Shown here piece by piece: positions 1-8,987 of a DNA stretch of 64,000 bases (position 1 is the first letter of the stretch; the number at the start of each line of letters is the position of its first letter). The position numbers were made by a program, and so were the translations under genes. The notes below the pieces were generated by a model. The model made no database searches. It saw only the letters and a list, made by a program, of their open reading frames with translations, and was not told where the DNA came from. The stretch is from an uncultured Ruegeria sp. (GTDB lineage Bacteria > Pseudomonadota > Alphaproteobacteria > Rhodobacterales > Rhodobacteraceae). The stretch spans positions 1 to 64,000 of the forward strand of contig NZ_CANMQQ010000004.1 in assembly GCF_947500045.1 (NCBI RefSeq), given 5' to 3'.

Positions 1-409
1 CACCAGCGCCGGTGAAGGGCGTTCTAGGCCTAACACAACAAACGCGCAAGCAGAAAATTCAAGAAATACGAGAAAAACTGAGAAGCGATAGTTAATGTAA
101 TTATATCAATAAGTTAAATCCAATGCGTGCCGCGGAAAGCAGCCGAATTCAACCACTCAGCCCGAAGGGTATCCCACTTGGATTTCAAAGCCAATCGGTT
201 CCACCCCTATATATAGTGAGAACTATTCACCCACCCACAAGACCAATCCGAGTCGTTGGAGGTCAGCCGATTCATTTTCAGACTTAGAATCGCGCTCATG
301 GCCTTCACAACCAGCTGGAAGAGCCAGTCAGTTTCAGAGGGTCTTGCGCATTCTCTGCGGATAGGCTCAGGTCTCCTCAATGCACAAACTCTGAGCCTGC
401 GAACGTAAC
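1..409. other. Intergenic stretch, no gene seen
   Basis: All frames on both strands are closed by stops or only carry shadows of the following gene. The part around 80-120 is AT-rich, and the stretch probably holds the promoter of the downstream pxpBCA genes, but I cannot place a convincing -35/-10 pair. Nothing else is recognisable. Confidence 0.5.
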
Positions 410-1159
410 ATGACAACCGACACTCAGTTTCCTCTGATGCGCACCGTCGGATTTGACGGCTTGCTGGTGACATTTGCGCAAACCATGTCTGAACCTTCGA
501 ACCGTGCCGCCTTGGCGTTCCGGGGAGCAGTTGAAGCGCAACAGATGGACGGTGTGTTTGAAACTTCGGCCTCTCTGGCGTCCGCTTATGTTCGGTTCGA
601 CCCGTCACAGCTGTCGCATTATGATATCAAAAAGCAGTTACGCGCGCTGTTGGACAGTCGTGACTGGTACAGCGCACCGCTGCCATCCGGGCGGCGTTTC
701 TGGAAAGTGCCGACGGTTTACGGCACCGACTTAGCACCGCAGTTGGAAGACGCAGCTTTTGCGGCTGGGCTGGACCCGGCGGAGGCGATCGAGCGGCTGA
801 GCCAGTCGCGCGTGCGTGTCCTGACCATCGGGTTTGCACCGGGGCAGCCGTATCTTGGACCGTTGGTACCTGAGTTCAACATTCCACGCCTAAAAGAACT
901 GACACCAATGGTGCCCGAAGGGGCGCTGGTTCTTGCGATCTCGCAATTCGTGTTGTTCTCGGGGCCCACACCAACCGGATGGCGGCATGTTGGGCAGACA
1001 GCGTTTAGTTGCTTTCGCCCCGAGATGGAGCAGAGTTTTGCGCTCAACCACGGGGATGAGATGCAGTTCGTCTCGGTCTCGCGCGATGCGCTCGAGGATA
1101 TCCGGGCGACCTGCACCGATGGAACAGGCGGCGCGAGTTGTGAGGAGATCCCGGCATGA
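410..1159 (+). CDS. pxpB: 5-oxoprolinase subunit PxpB (KipI/allophanate hydrolase subunit 1 family)
   Basis: Subunit B of the ATP-dependent bacterial 5-oxoprolinase PxpABC, which opens 5-oxoproline (pyroglutamate) to glutamate in the cytoplasm. The 249-residue protein shows the family hallmark GFAPGQPYLGPL near residue 143 and the segment GPTPTGWRHVGQT in the C-terminal half. Its last four bases overlap the start of pxpC, so the two are translationally coupled. The ATG at 410 has only a weak ribosome site; an in-frame ATG eight codons later is an alternative. The adjacent pxpC and pxpA make the assignment firm. Confidence 0.9.
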   Translation: MTTDTQFPLMRTVGFDGLLVTFAQTMSEPSNRAALAFRGAVEAQQMDGVFETSASLASAYVRFDPSQLSHYDIKKQLRALLDSRDWYSAPLPSGRRFWKVPTVYGTDLAPQLEDAAFAAGLDPAEAIERLSQSRVRVLTIGFAPGQPYLGPLVPEFNIPRLKELTPMVPEGALVLAISQFVLFSGPTPTGWRHVGQTAFSCFRPEMEQSFALNHGDEMQFVSVSRDALEDIRATCTDGTGGASCEEIPA

Positions 1160-2151
1160 GACTGATCGTCCACCGCATCGGTCCGGCCTGCACTGTTCAG
1201 GATCAGGGGCGTACCGGTTATCTGGATCAAGGCCTGTCGCGCTCGGGTGCTGCGGATTTACTCGCCTTGTACGAAGGCGCAGCCTTGCTGGGGAACAACC
1301 CTGCCCTTGCAGCTCTGGAAATGGCGGGAATGGGGGGCGAATTCGAAGCGACTGCAACACTTACCATCGCGCTGACCGGCGCACCGATGCAGGCCAGTAT
1401 CGATGGCAGCCCAATTATGTGGAATGCCTCACATCAGTTGGAGGCAGGGCAACGGCTGGTGATCGGGTCGGTTCTGCAGGGCAGCTATGGGTATCTGCAT
1501 CTTGGTGGCGGGATCGAAACCGAGGTGACATTGGGCTCTCGCTCGTCCCATCTGACTGCAAGGATCGGGCGCGCCGTTCAAGCAGGTGATCAGTTGCCAG
1601 CAACCGGAACGGGCAAAACGGGCCTGAAGCTGCGCGCAGATGACCGGTTCTCGGGTGGTTTGCTGCGGGTAGTGGCCAGCTTTCAAACCGCGCTGTTTGA
1701 CGACGAAACATTGACACGGTTTACGCAAACCACTTTCCATCGTGGCGCACGGGCCAATCGGATGGGCATGCAGTTGGAAAGCGATGGCGACGGGTTCGCG
1801 GCGAGGGGTCAGTTGAACATCCTCTCCGAGGTCATAACCCCCGGCGACATCCAGATGACCGGCACTGGTGCGCCCTTTATCCTGCTGCCCGAATGCCAAA
1901 CCACCGGAGGTTATCCACGTATCGCAACAGTCCTGCCCTGTGACCTGCCCCGCGCGGCACAAACCCAGGCAGGTGGTGAAGTTCGGTTCGAGTTTGTATC
2001 GCTGGAACAGGCCATCTCACTGCAAGCCGCGTTCGAGGCCGACCTAGTTCGCCTGCCGGCGCGCGTGGAACCACTGGTGCGCGATCCGCATGACATCCCG
2101 GATCTTCTGTCCTACCAATTGATCAGCGGAATGATCTCAGCCACCGAATAA
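1156..2151 (+). CDS. pxpC: 5-oxoprolinase subunit PxpC (biotin-dependent carboxyltransferase-like, KipA)
   Basis: Second structural subunit of the PxpABC 5-oxoprolinase. The 331-residue protein begins with the family pattern GPACTVQDQGRTGY (about residues 9-22), followed by LSRSGAAD, typical of the KipA/allophanate hydrolase subunit 2 fold. Its ATG overlaps the stop of pxpB by four bases. Length and order (B-C-A) match the usual operon. Despite the Pfam-style name there is no biotin-carboxylase partner here, which favours 5-oxoprolinase over urea amidolyase. Confidence 0.9.
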   Translation: MRLIVHRIGPACTVQDQGRTGYLDQGLSRSGAADLLALYEGAALLGNNPALAALEMAGMGGEFEATATLTIALTGAPMQASIDGSPIMWNASHQLEAGQRLVIGSVLQGSYGYLHLGGGIETEVTLGSRSSHLTARIGRAVQAGDQLPATGTGKTGLKLRADDRFSGGLLRVVASFQTALFDDETLTRFTQTTFHRGARANRMGMQLESDGDGFAARGQLNILSEVITPGDIQMTGTGAPFILLPECQTTGGYPRIATVLPCDLPRAAQTQAGGEVRFEFVSLEQAISLQAAFEADLVRLPARVEPLVRDPHDIPDLLSYQLISGMISATE

Positions 2152-2163
2152 GGAGTTATCGCG

Positions 2164-2925
2164 ATGCCGAGCGTCGATCTGAATGCCGATATGGGCGAAA
2201 GCTTTGGCCCTTGGAACATGGGTGACGATGAAAGCCTTCTGAAGATCATCACCTCGGCCAATATCGCCTGTGGATTCCACGCCGGGGACCCGGATGTGAT
2301 GGCCAAAACGATGGCTCTGGCGGCTGAGAATGGTGTGGGCATCGGCGCGCATCCCGGTTTCCCGGATCTGCAAGGGTTCGGTCGCCGGAACATGAAAGTG
2401 CCGCAGGAGTCCTTACGCAATCTGGCGCGCTATCAGTTGGGGTCAGCGATGGGTATGGCTAAGGCGGTCGGCACAGAAGTGCGACACCTCAAGCTGCACG
2501 GGGCGCTGGCCAATATGTGCTCGGTCGATATCGACATGGCGCGGGCTTGCTACCAGGGTGCGTTGGACGTGGATCCGGATATCATCATCATGGTGCTGGC
2601 TGTTACCAAACAGGAACAGGCGGTGCGCGAGCTGGGTTGCAAATGGGTCGGCGAAATCTTTGCCGACCGCACCTATAATGACGATGGTACTTTGGTGGAT
2701 CGGTCTCTACCCGGAGCGGTAATTCATGACCCCGATCTGGCGGGCCCGCGCATTCTTAACATGGTGAACGAGGGCGCGATCATCACCGAATCCGGCAAGC
2801 GGCTGGAAACCTCGATCGACACGATCTGCCTGCATGGTGACGGCCCGACAGCAGTCCAAATCGCGCGATCTGTGCGTGAAAACCTGATCGATGGCGGTGT
2901 CGAAGTCACGAAATTCACGCGCTAG
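2164..2925 (+). CDS. pxpA: 5-oxoprolinase subunit PxpA (LamB/YcsF family)
   Basis: Catalytic-type subunit of PxpABC. The 253-residue protein opens with VDLNADMGESFGPW and IACGFHAGDP, both diagnostic of the LamB/YcsF family, and has full family length. It follows pxpC by 12 bases and is preceded by a strong AAGGAG ribosome site at about 2150. Together the three genes should return 5-oxoproline, from spontaneous glutamine cyclisation or peptide turnover, to glutamate. Expression is probably as one operon with the two genes upstream. Confidence 0.93.
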   Translation: MPSVDLNADMGESFGPWNMGDDESLLKIITSANIACGFHAGDPDVMAKTMALAAENGVGIGAHPGFPDLQGFGRRNMKVPQESLRNLARYQLGSAMGMAKAVGTEVRHLKLHGALANMCSVDIDMARACYQGALDVDPDIIIMVLAVTKQEQAVRELGCKWVGEIFADRTYNDDGTLVDRSLPGAVIHDPDLAGPRILNMVNEGAIITESGKRLETSIDTICLHGDGPTAVQIARSVRENLIDGGVEVTKFTR

Positions 2926-3055
2926 CCACCTTTGCCTTAGGTTTAAACTCCAACTTCAGCCTGTTGCCCGTGCAGGCCCTAGCGCCTAGCATGGGCACCA
3001 AGTGCATGATCTGATTACCACAAACCTGCGCAGCGCCGCATATGGAGGTGAACCT

Positions 3056-4303
3056 ATGTCTTTCGATCTGATGTCCTACCAGCCGCGGGGCGACAAGAAG
3101 AACTCGGACTTCTTCACCGAATATCTGCCGAAGATATACGAACGCCGCATCAGTTCAGGTATTGCGGACCAGATCAGTACGATGCGCGCGATTGTCATTC
3201 AGGTCGAACCCGATGCGATGCTCGACACGATGGTCGAGATGTACGTGATGACACCCTATCGCCACACGGCCAGCTATCTGGGGCAAACACACAAGTTTTC
3301 GGTTATGCATTCGCATGCCGATTACCCGGCGCTCATTCTGATGGCGCCGCTCAGCCCGGCGTTTGAAGATTTCATTCCCCGCATCAACCGCATGTACCCT
3401 ATGGCCCGCAACCTACCGCAGACGCGCTATGTGGGTGAGATTTACGGGGCCACCGATCTGAAGTCCCTGACGGGAACGCTTGAGGATCAGAATATTCGCT
3501 TTGAATATCCCGGCGACACTGAAAACTCGTTCTACACGCTGGAGGGTTTCCGCTTTACAACGCCGTCAGATTTCACCTGCAATCGCGTCGGCTATTCAAC
3601 GCTGGATTTCAACGACACTGACAGCCTGGGGCTGGGTGACCGTGTGCTGCTGAGCGATGCGGAGCAGGCGCGGTTGGAACAAGCGGCCGCTTTTGGATCA
3701 GACAGCAAAATCTCTCCGCTGATGCTGGGTATCGACCACCTTGCCACACGTGTTCTGGCGGGGGAACGCGAGGATGCGATCCTCGAGTTTCTGACTATGG
3801 TCCCCTATTACTTCTGGGGGGCGTACAACATCTTTGACATGAACTCGTCGACCAATGTGAACCGCAATGCCAATGTGGACGACGACAAGAAGTCACCGGC
3901 CAAAGTGTTTACAGCCAACAACACGCCGTCCTTCGTGAATTCTTTCGCCAAATTGCCGATGCCGACCGAGGATTTCGTTCGCAATTTCGGGCGTCGCCTG
4001 CACCATATGGCGATCGAGATTCAGGATGGGGATCATGGCGCGGGTGAAAAGAACGTAGATTTCGTGGTCAACACACTTAAGGACAAAGGCGTGCCCTTCC
4101 TCGCCCATGTGGTGGGTGAGTGCAAAGACGATCCGAACCTGAAACAGATCTTCTCAAAACACTCGAAAAATACTCTGCTGATCACCGAGTATATTGAGCG
4201 CTGCCACAAGTATGAAGGATTCTTCACCAAGGATAACGTGGCGGCGCTAACCGCCGCTGCCGGTCAGGATGAGCAGTATCAGCACGGCCACGTCTTCGAT
4301 TGA
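3056..4303 (+). CDS. 4-hydroxyphenylpyruvate dioxygenase-like VOC protein
   Basis: A 415-residue protein with C-terminal features of 4-hydroxyphenylpyruvate dioxygenases: GIDHLA with His228, LHHMAIEI with His317, and ITEYIERC with Glu378 are placed like the 2-His-1-Glu iron ligands, followed by GFFTKDNVAAL like the family's last helix. The N-terminal half diverges strongly from classical enzymes, so the substrate is uncertain. The ATG at 3056 is chosen over a GTG 18 codons upstream because GGAGG (3044-3048) lies seven bases before it. The 130-base gap after pxpA leaves operon membership open. An iron-dependent dioxygenase of the HPPD/HmaS group acting on an aromatic or other alpha-keto acid is the likeliest role. 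Confidence 0.6.
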   Translation: MSFDLMSYQPRGDKKNSDFFTEYLPKIYERRISSGIADQISTMRAIVIQVEPDAMLDTMVEMYVMTPYRHTASYLGQTHKFSVMHSHADYPALILMAPLSPAFEDFIPRINRMYPMARNLPQTRYVGEIYGATDLKSLTGTLEDQNIRFEYPGDTENSFYTLEGFRFTTPSDFTCNRVGYSTLDFNDTDSLGLGDRVLLSDAEQARLEQAAAFGSDSKISPLMLGIDHLATRVLAGEREDAILEFLTMVPYYFWGAYNIFDMNSSTNVNRNANVDDDKKSPAKVFTANNTPSFVNSFAKLPMPTEDFVRNFGRRLHHMAIEIQDGDHGAGEKNVDFVVNTLKDKGVPFLAHVVGECKDDPNLKQIFSKHSKNTLLITEYIERCHKYEGFFTKDNVAALTAAAGQDEQYQHGHVFD

Positions 4304-4331
4304 AAAAAGGGCTGCGAAGTGATCGCAGCCC
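4303..4331 (-). terminator. Rho-independent terminator of the PBP/SPOR gene
   Basis: A 9-bp perfect stem (4309-4317 with 4323-4331, loop AGTGA) is followed on the minus strand by six T residues. It lies 30 bases beyond the stop of the minus-strand carboxypeptidase gene. It may also slow plus-strand transcripts from the dioxygenase-like gene, though that side lacks a T tract. Confidence 0.8.
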
Positions 4332-4361
4332 AGAACCATTCAGGAGAGTTTGTGTCGGGCC

Positions 4362-5771
4362 TTATGATGGCCCGATCATGAAACACGTGACATTTCGTGC
4401 CTGCAACCGGCGACACGCCAGATCGGCCTGTTCGCGGGTCATGCCCTGAAATGTTGCATCAAACCCGCGCGCGTTTTGGTTAACCTTGCGCAATGTGCCT
4501 TCCAACGTAGTCATCTCTGACAAGGCGGTTTTCAGCAAAATCTTCTCGGCCTCATACCGGGTTGTGTACCGACCCACGTTGACGCCCCACAGATGCCCGC
4601 CAGAAGTGGACAGGCGGGTGACAATTTCGGGTTCCGGCTCGGGCTGTTTGACGGGTTCGGCCGAGGCCAGAACCACATCTTCAGGCCGTGAAACCGGACG
4701 CGCGGCGTTGTCGGAAGGTGCGACATCCGCTGCAGCAATGGCCGCGGCAATACCGTCCTGTATCCGGGAACCATTCTTCTCGGCCGTTTCGGCGACTGTG
4801 CCTGCAATCTGAACCGTTGATCCCGCTGCGGGGCGCAGAACCGGGCGCAAGCTTTTTTTCGGTGGGCCCCCCTGGGCAACCTGAACTGCACCCAGGCCCG
4901 CATTCCCGGCATAAACCGGGCGGGCCGGTTTGCGGATCGGCGCGCGCGAAGGCGCTCGGCGGAAACCCATATCCAGCAGTTCAGCAACGCGGGCATTTCG
5001 CGACGCACCGGATTTACCCCCGAAGACTGTGGCGATGATGCGTTCATCCTTGCGCTTGGCCGAAGCAACCAGGTTGAATCCAGCCGCACGGGTGTACCCG
5101 GTCTTGATGCCGTCTGCCCCTTTATACGCAGCCAGCAGGCGGCGGTTGGTGTTCGGAACGGTCTTGATCCCGGCATGTGTCGATTGGCGCGAGAACAAGT
5201 TGTAATACTGCGGATAATCATAAAGTAGATGACGACCCAATGTGGTCATGTCCCGCGCGGTCGACAAATGCCCCGCTTCGGTTAGACCATGGGCGTTTTT
5301 GAAGGTTGTCCGGCTCATCCCCATCGCCTTGGCGGTACGGGTCATGCGACGGGCAAATGCCGCCTCGGACCCGCTGAGCGCGATGCCGATAGCCGTTGCC
5401 GCATCATTGGCCGATTTCACCGCAGCCGCCCGGATCAGATACCGGAACGCGATTCGCTGACCGGTACGCAATCCCAGCTTCGAAGGGGGCTCTGATGATG
5501 CTTTTTTGGTGATACGCACCTGCGTGTCCAGGCTGATTTCGCCATTCCGCACCGCCTCAAATGCGATGTAGAGCGTCATCATTTTGGTCAGTGATGCCGG
5601 ATGCAACCGGGTGTCGGCATTGCGGGAATGCAGCACCTCTCCGGTGCGTGCGTCAATCACCATGGCCGCATAAGGTGCCGCCACACTCTGCAATGGCATA
5701 AAAGAAAACAGCCACAGAAATGCTATAAGGAATAGGCCCATTCGGGCCGGAACTGTCCGCCGAATCTGCAC
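4362..5771 (-). CDS. D-alanyl-D-alanine carboxypeptidase (PBP5/6-like, S11) with SPOR domain
   Basis: Secreted penicillin-binding protein that trims stem pentapeptides of peptidoglycan in the periplasm. The 469-residue protein has an N-terminal signal segment (residues 11-32), the catalytic SLTK motif (Ser60, Lys63), SAN (120-122) and KTG (223-225). A proline/alanine-rich linker leads to a C-terminal SPOR-type domain (about 390-469) that should bind denuded septal glycan. The GTG at 5771 has GAGG in front and keeps basic residues before the hydrophobic core; an ATG at 5741 is the alternative. The S11-plus-SPOR design is common in alphaproteobacteria and suggests a role at the division site. 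Confidence 0.88.
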   Translation of the reverse strand: MQIRRTVPARMGLFLIAFLWLFSFMPLQSVAAPYAAMVIDARTGEVLHSRNADTRLHPASLTKMMTLYIAFEAVRNGEISLDTQVRITKKASSEPPSKLGLRTGQRIAFRYLIRAAAVKSANDAATAIGIALSGSEAAFARRMTRTAKAMGMSRTTFKNAHGLTEAGHLSTARDMTTLGRHLLYDYPQYYNLFSRQSTHAGIKTVPNTNRRLLAAYKGADGIKTGYTRAAGFNLVASAKRKDERIIATVFGGKSGASRNARVAELLDMGFRRAPSRAPIRKPARPVYAGNAGLGAVQVAQGGPPKKSLRPVLRPAAGSTVQIAGTVAETAEKNGSRIQDGIAAAIAAADVAPSDNAARPVSRPEDVVLASAEPVKQPEPEPEIVTRLSTSGGHLWGVNVGRYTTRYEAEKILLKTALSEMTTLEGTLRKVNQNARGFDATFQGMTREQADLACRRLQARNVTCFMIGPS

Positions 5772-6022
5772 GGTCTTTGCCTCTGTCTGCCTCGCGCCGC
5801 CGGGTTTTCCCGGTCAGCAATTATTGTTTTGATATCGATCAGGCTAACACAGGGACGGGCTTAAAGAAACTGAAAGCTGTCTGATCGTCATTCGCGATTC
5901 CAGGCCAAATGAACCTACATCTGGTGTCCAAGCCACTCCGACACACCAAACCGGCGATTACGCCTAAATTTGGGCGTGCTGCCATCACGAATTTTTCAAA
6001 ACTGCGGCGAATGCGCAACAGG

Positions 6023-6721
6023 TCAAGAAATTGCAGCCACCAGCGGCGCCAAATCTCCCAAATCGCGCAGCTCGCGGAACCGCGGATGTGACGTCGGGGT
6101 CTCGGCCCGCTCGATCTCCCAAACAAGTCCGTGGGGCACGTACACACCCCAACATCCGGCCTGAAGCGGAGCCACCACATCCGACCGCATCGAGTTTCCG
6201 ACCATCATCGACACCGACGTGCCATCATATTGGTCAAAGATCGTATGATAGGTCGAAACGGACTTTTCCGAAACGATCTCGACCCCATCAAACAATTCTC
6301 CCAGACCGGATTGGGCCAGCTTACGCTCTTGATCAATCAGATCGCCCTTTGTGATCAGCAAGACCCGATGGGTCGCAGCCACCGCCTCGATCGCCTCTTG
6401 CGCATGGGGCAGCAATTCGATGGGATGGGCCAGCATCTCTTGCCCAGCCTCGATCAACTGTCGGATAATGCGGGCGGGCACGCGATCATCAGTTACCTCG
6501 ATCGCGGTTTCAATCATCGACAACGTAAAGCCTTTGATACCGTAGCCATAATGGCGAATGTTCCGCTTTTCGGCCTGCAGCAAGCGGTCCATAAGGTGAT
6601 CACGCTCGGCATGATCGGCCAGCAATTCGGCGAAATATGCCTGTGTCAGCTGAAAAAACCGCTCGTTATGCCAAAGCGTATCGTCGGCATCGAACCCGAT
6701 TGTGGTCAGTGTGTCTTGCAT
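6023..6721 (-). CDS. HAD-family hydrolase
   Basis: Haloacid-dehalogenase-like phosphatase of 232 residues. Motif I is IGFDADDTLWHNE at residues 8-20, with the Asp nucleophile and the acid two residues on; VLLITKGD supplies the motif II Thr and MMVGNSMRSDV the motif IV acidic region. The cap domain lies between residues about 20 and 110. The substrate is not predictable from sequence; HADs with FDxDDTLWHNE usually act on small phosphate monoesters. It is divergent from clpS with a 93-base gap. Confidence 0.8.
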   Translation of the reverse strand: MQDTLTTIGFDADDTLWHNERFFQLTQAYFAELLADHAERDHLMDRLLQAEKRNIRHYGYGIKGFTLSMIETAIEVTDDRVPARIIRQLIEAGQEMLAHPIELLPHAQEAIEAVAATHRVLLITKGDLIDQERKLAQSGLGELFDGVEIVSEKSVSTYHTIFDQYDGTSVSMMVGNSMRSDVVAPLQAGCWGVYVPHGLVWEIERAETPTSHPRFRELRDLGDLAPLVAAIS

Positions 6722-6814
6722 TGCGAATCCGACTCGTAGCTCTTTTCTCTGACGACCGTGACGTTATATAAGCCCTGACATAAACCGAAGCTTGAATCGG
6801 ATTCTCTTACAGCA

Positions 6815-7156
6815 ATGCGTGAACACCAGTGGATCATGTCTGAAAAGGACAACGAGGACGACGACACGTCGATCCTTGTACAGACGCGTCCAAAGACCAA
6901 GCGCCCGCCGTTATACAAGGTGCTGCTGCTGAACGATGACTACACCCCGATGGAGTTCGTGGTGCATGTGCTTGAGCGTTTCTTCGGCATGACCCATGCG
7001 CAGGCATTCGAGATCATGTTGGTCGTACACAAGAAAGGTGTCGCAGTGGTTGGCGTGTTCAGCCATGAGATCGCCGAGACCAAGGTAGGTCAGGTGATGG
7101 ACTTCGCGCGGCGGCATCAGCACCCGCTTCAATGCACCATGGAACGCGAAGAATAG
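6815..7156 (+). CDS. clpS: ATP-dependent Clp protease adaptor ClpS
   Basis: Adaptor that delivers N-degron substrates with bulky hydrophobic N-termini to ClpA/ClpP. The core from [17 protein letters not shown] onwards contains the NDDYT substrate-pocket motif and [19 protein letters not shown], both signatures of the family. The acidic, disordered N-terminal tail is also typical. Two starts are possible, 6815 and 6836 (MSEKDNEDD); neither has a good ribosome site, and 6836 would give 106 residues, nearer the family norm. clpA is not adjacent here. Confidence 0.93.
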   Translation: MREHQWIMSEKDNEDDDTSILVQTRPKTKRPPLYKVLLLNDDYTPMEFVVHVLERFFGMTHAQAFEIMLVVHKKGVAVVGVFSHEIAETKVGQVMDFARRHQHPLQCTMEREE

Positions 7157-7181
7157 CGCGCGTCCAAAGCCGGGTTTGCCA

Positions 7182-8144
7182 ATGTCCCCTCGCCTCGAAC
7201 TAGCCCTGACCAGCGGGCTCAGCCTGACGCAGCCGCTGAGTGTTCTGGCGCCGACCTCTGATCACGATCTGTTGGACCTGCCGCGTGAGACGCAGGTGGT
7301 GCAACCGTTCAAACCGTTCCACGATCACTTTGCCACACAGGGCTTTGTGACCACGCCCGAAAGCGACGCACCCTGTCAGGGTGTCATCGTTTTTCTGCCG
7401 CGCGCCAAGGCGCTGGCCCGGGCACTGATTCATCAGGCTTGTAGCCGTGCCAGCGGAGTTATCGTTGTGGACGGGGCCAAAACCGATGGCGTGGACAGTC
7501 TGCTGAAAGATATCCGCAAGCGCGTTGCAGTCGAAGGGCCAATCTCGAAGGCGCATGGCAAGATTTTCTGGTTTCAGTCTGATGCGGTTACGTTTGCCGA
7601 CTGGGCCGCACCTGAAAACCAGATGGTCGACGGTTTCCAAACCGCCCCTGGCGTGTTTTCTGCCGACGGCATCGACCCGGCCTCGGCCTTGCTGCTGAAG
7701 TCTCTGCCAACAAAACGTGGCGCGCGCATCGCTGATCTGGGGGCAGGCTGGGGTTTTCTGTCGGCCAACTTGACCCACGACACCCTGCACAGCCTGCATC
7801 TGGTCGAGGCTGATCATACCGCCCTGACCTGCGCGCGCGCGAACGTACCCGACCCGCGCGCACAGTTTCATTGGGCCGACGCCACCACTTGGAAAGCGCC
7901 CGAGGCGTTGGATATGGTGGTCATGAACCCACCCTTTCACACGTCACGCAGCGCTGACCCAACCTTAGGTCAGGGCTTTATCGCAAGTGCCGCCCGCAAC
8001 CTCACTCGCAATGGCAGCCTGTGGATGGTCGCCAACCGTCACCTGCCCTACGAAGCCACGCTGTCCGAGGTCTTCGCGCGGGTTGAAGAAGTCGCAGGTG
8101 ACAACCGTTTCAAGGTATTCCATGCCTCTCGCCCTCGGGGCTGA
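7182..8144 (+). CDS. RsmC-like class I SAM-dependent methyltransferase
   Basis: Cytoplasmic methyltransferase resembling RsmC/RlmG, which modify guanine in rRNA. The C-terminal domain has the SAM-binding IADLGAGWGFLSANL (about residues 182-196) and the catalytic MNPPFH motif (about 247-252) of base N-methyltransferases. The N-terminal half is a degenerate copy of the fold, as in RsmC. The ATG at 7182 is preferred over a TTG two codons upstream. It lies 25 bases after clpS. I leave the gene symbol open because RsmC and RlmG cannot be told apart by eye. Confidence 0.75.
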   Translation: MSPRLELALTSGLSLTQPLSVLAPTSDHDLLDLPRETQVVQPFKPFHDHFATQGFVTTPESDAPCQGVIVFLPRAKALARALIHQACSRASGVIVVDGAKTDGVDSLLKDIRKRVAVEGPISKAHGKIFWFQSDAVTFADWAAPENQMVDGFQTAPGVFSADGIDPASALLLKSLPTKRGARIADLGAGWGFLSANLTHDTLHSLHLVEADHTALTCARANVPDPRAQFHWADATTWKAPEALDMVVMNPPFHTSRSADPTLGQGFIASAARNLTRNGSLWMVANRHLPYEATLSEVFARVEEVAGDNRFKVFHASRPRG

Positions 8145-8181
8145 GGACCGCTAACCTGCGCCAGAACTCAGGAGGATTCGC

Positions 8182-8982
8182 ATGTCCTTTTCCATCGCGG
8201 GTAAAACCGCAATCGTCACCGGGGGTGCCAATGGCATCGGGCTGGCCATCGGACGGCATTTTGCCGATGCAGGTGCCAATGTCATGTTTGCCGATATGGA
8301 CGAAAAGAGCCTGGCCAACGAGCTTGGCGAACAGGCCGATGACAGCAACATCCGTTATTTCGCGGGCGACCTGCGTGAAAAGCTGACCATCGCCAACCTT
8401 CTTTCGGCGACGTTGGATGCGTTCGATCAGGTCGATATCCTGATCAACGGCGCGCGGCAGGTGATCCAATCGGACCCGTTGGACAGCGATGACGACTCGG
8501 TGCGCACGCTTCTGAACCAGAACCTGATGCCCGCACTGCGGCTCAGCCAACTTTGCGCAAAGAGGTTCATCAAACAGGCCGACGGAGATGATGAAAACCC
8601 CGCCGGTTCAATCATCAACCTCTCGTCGATTGCTGCGCGCCGGACACATCCCGATCTGATGGCCTATTCAGTCTCGACCGCAGCGCTGGATCAGATGACG
8701 CGTTCACTGGCCGTGGCACTTGCGCCGAACCGCATCCGCGTCAACTCGATCGCTTTGGGATCGGTTATGAGCGCGTCACTGCAATCCACCCTGAAAGATA
8801 ACCGCGACTTTCGCGACGACATCGAAAAACACACCCCGTTGGCCCGCATCGCCGCACCGACCGAATTGGCCGAAACCGCGCAATTTCTCGCCTCGGACGC
8901 TGCAGGTTTCATGACCGGGCAAATCCTTACAATTGACGGTGGCCGCACATTGCTGGATCCCGTCGCGGCACCGGCGCATTAA
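8182..8982 (+). CDS. SDR-family protein with altered catalytic motif
   Basis: Short-chain dehydrogenase/reductase fold of 266 residues. The nucleotide-binding TGGANGIG is at residues 13-20, and the catalytic-loop serine lies in INLSSIAA. The usual YxxxK is changed: Tyr162 is followed by Ser-Val-Ser-Thr166, so the lysine that lowers the Tyr pKa is absent. The C-terminal GGRTLLDP is typical of SDRs. A strong AGGAGG site precedes the ATG, and the gene ends six bases before hemF, so the two are probably co-transcribed. It may be inactive as an oxidoreductase or use a different residue; a link to haem synthesis is only contextual. Confidence 0.75.
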   Translation: MSFSIAGKTAIVTGGANGIGLAIGRHFADAGANVMFADMDEKSLANELGEQADDSNIRYFAGDLREKLTIANLLSATLDAFDQVDILINGARQVIQSDPLDSDDDSVRTLLNQNLMPALRLSQLCAKRFIKQADGDDENPAGSIINLSSIAARRTHPDLMAYSVSTAALDQMTRSLAVALAPNRIRVNSIALGSVMSASLQSTLKDNRDFRDDIEKHTPLARIAAPTELAETAQFLASDAAGFMTGQILTIDGGRTLLDPVAAPAH

Positions 8983-8987
8983 TCTCT

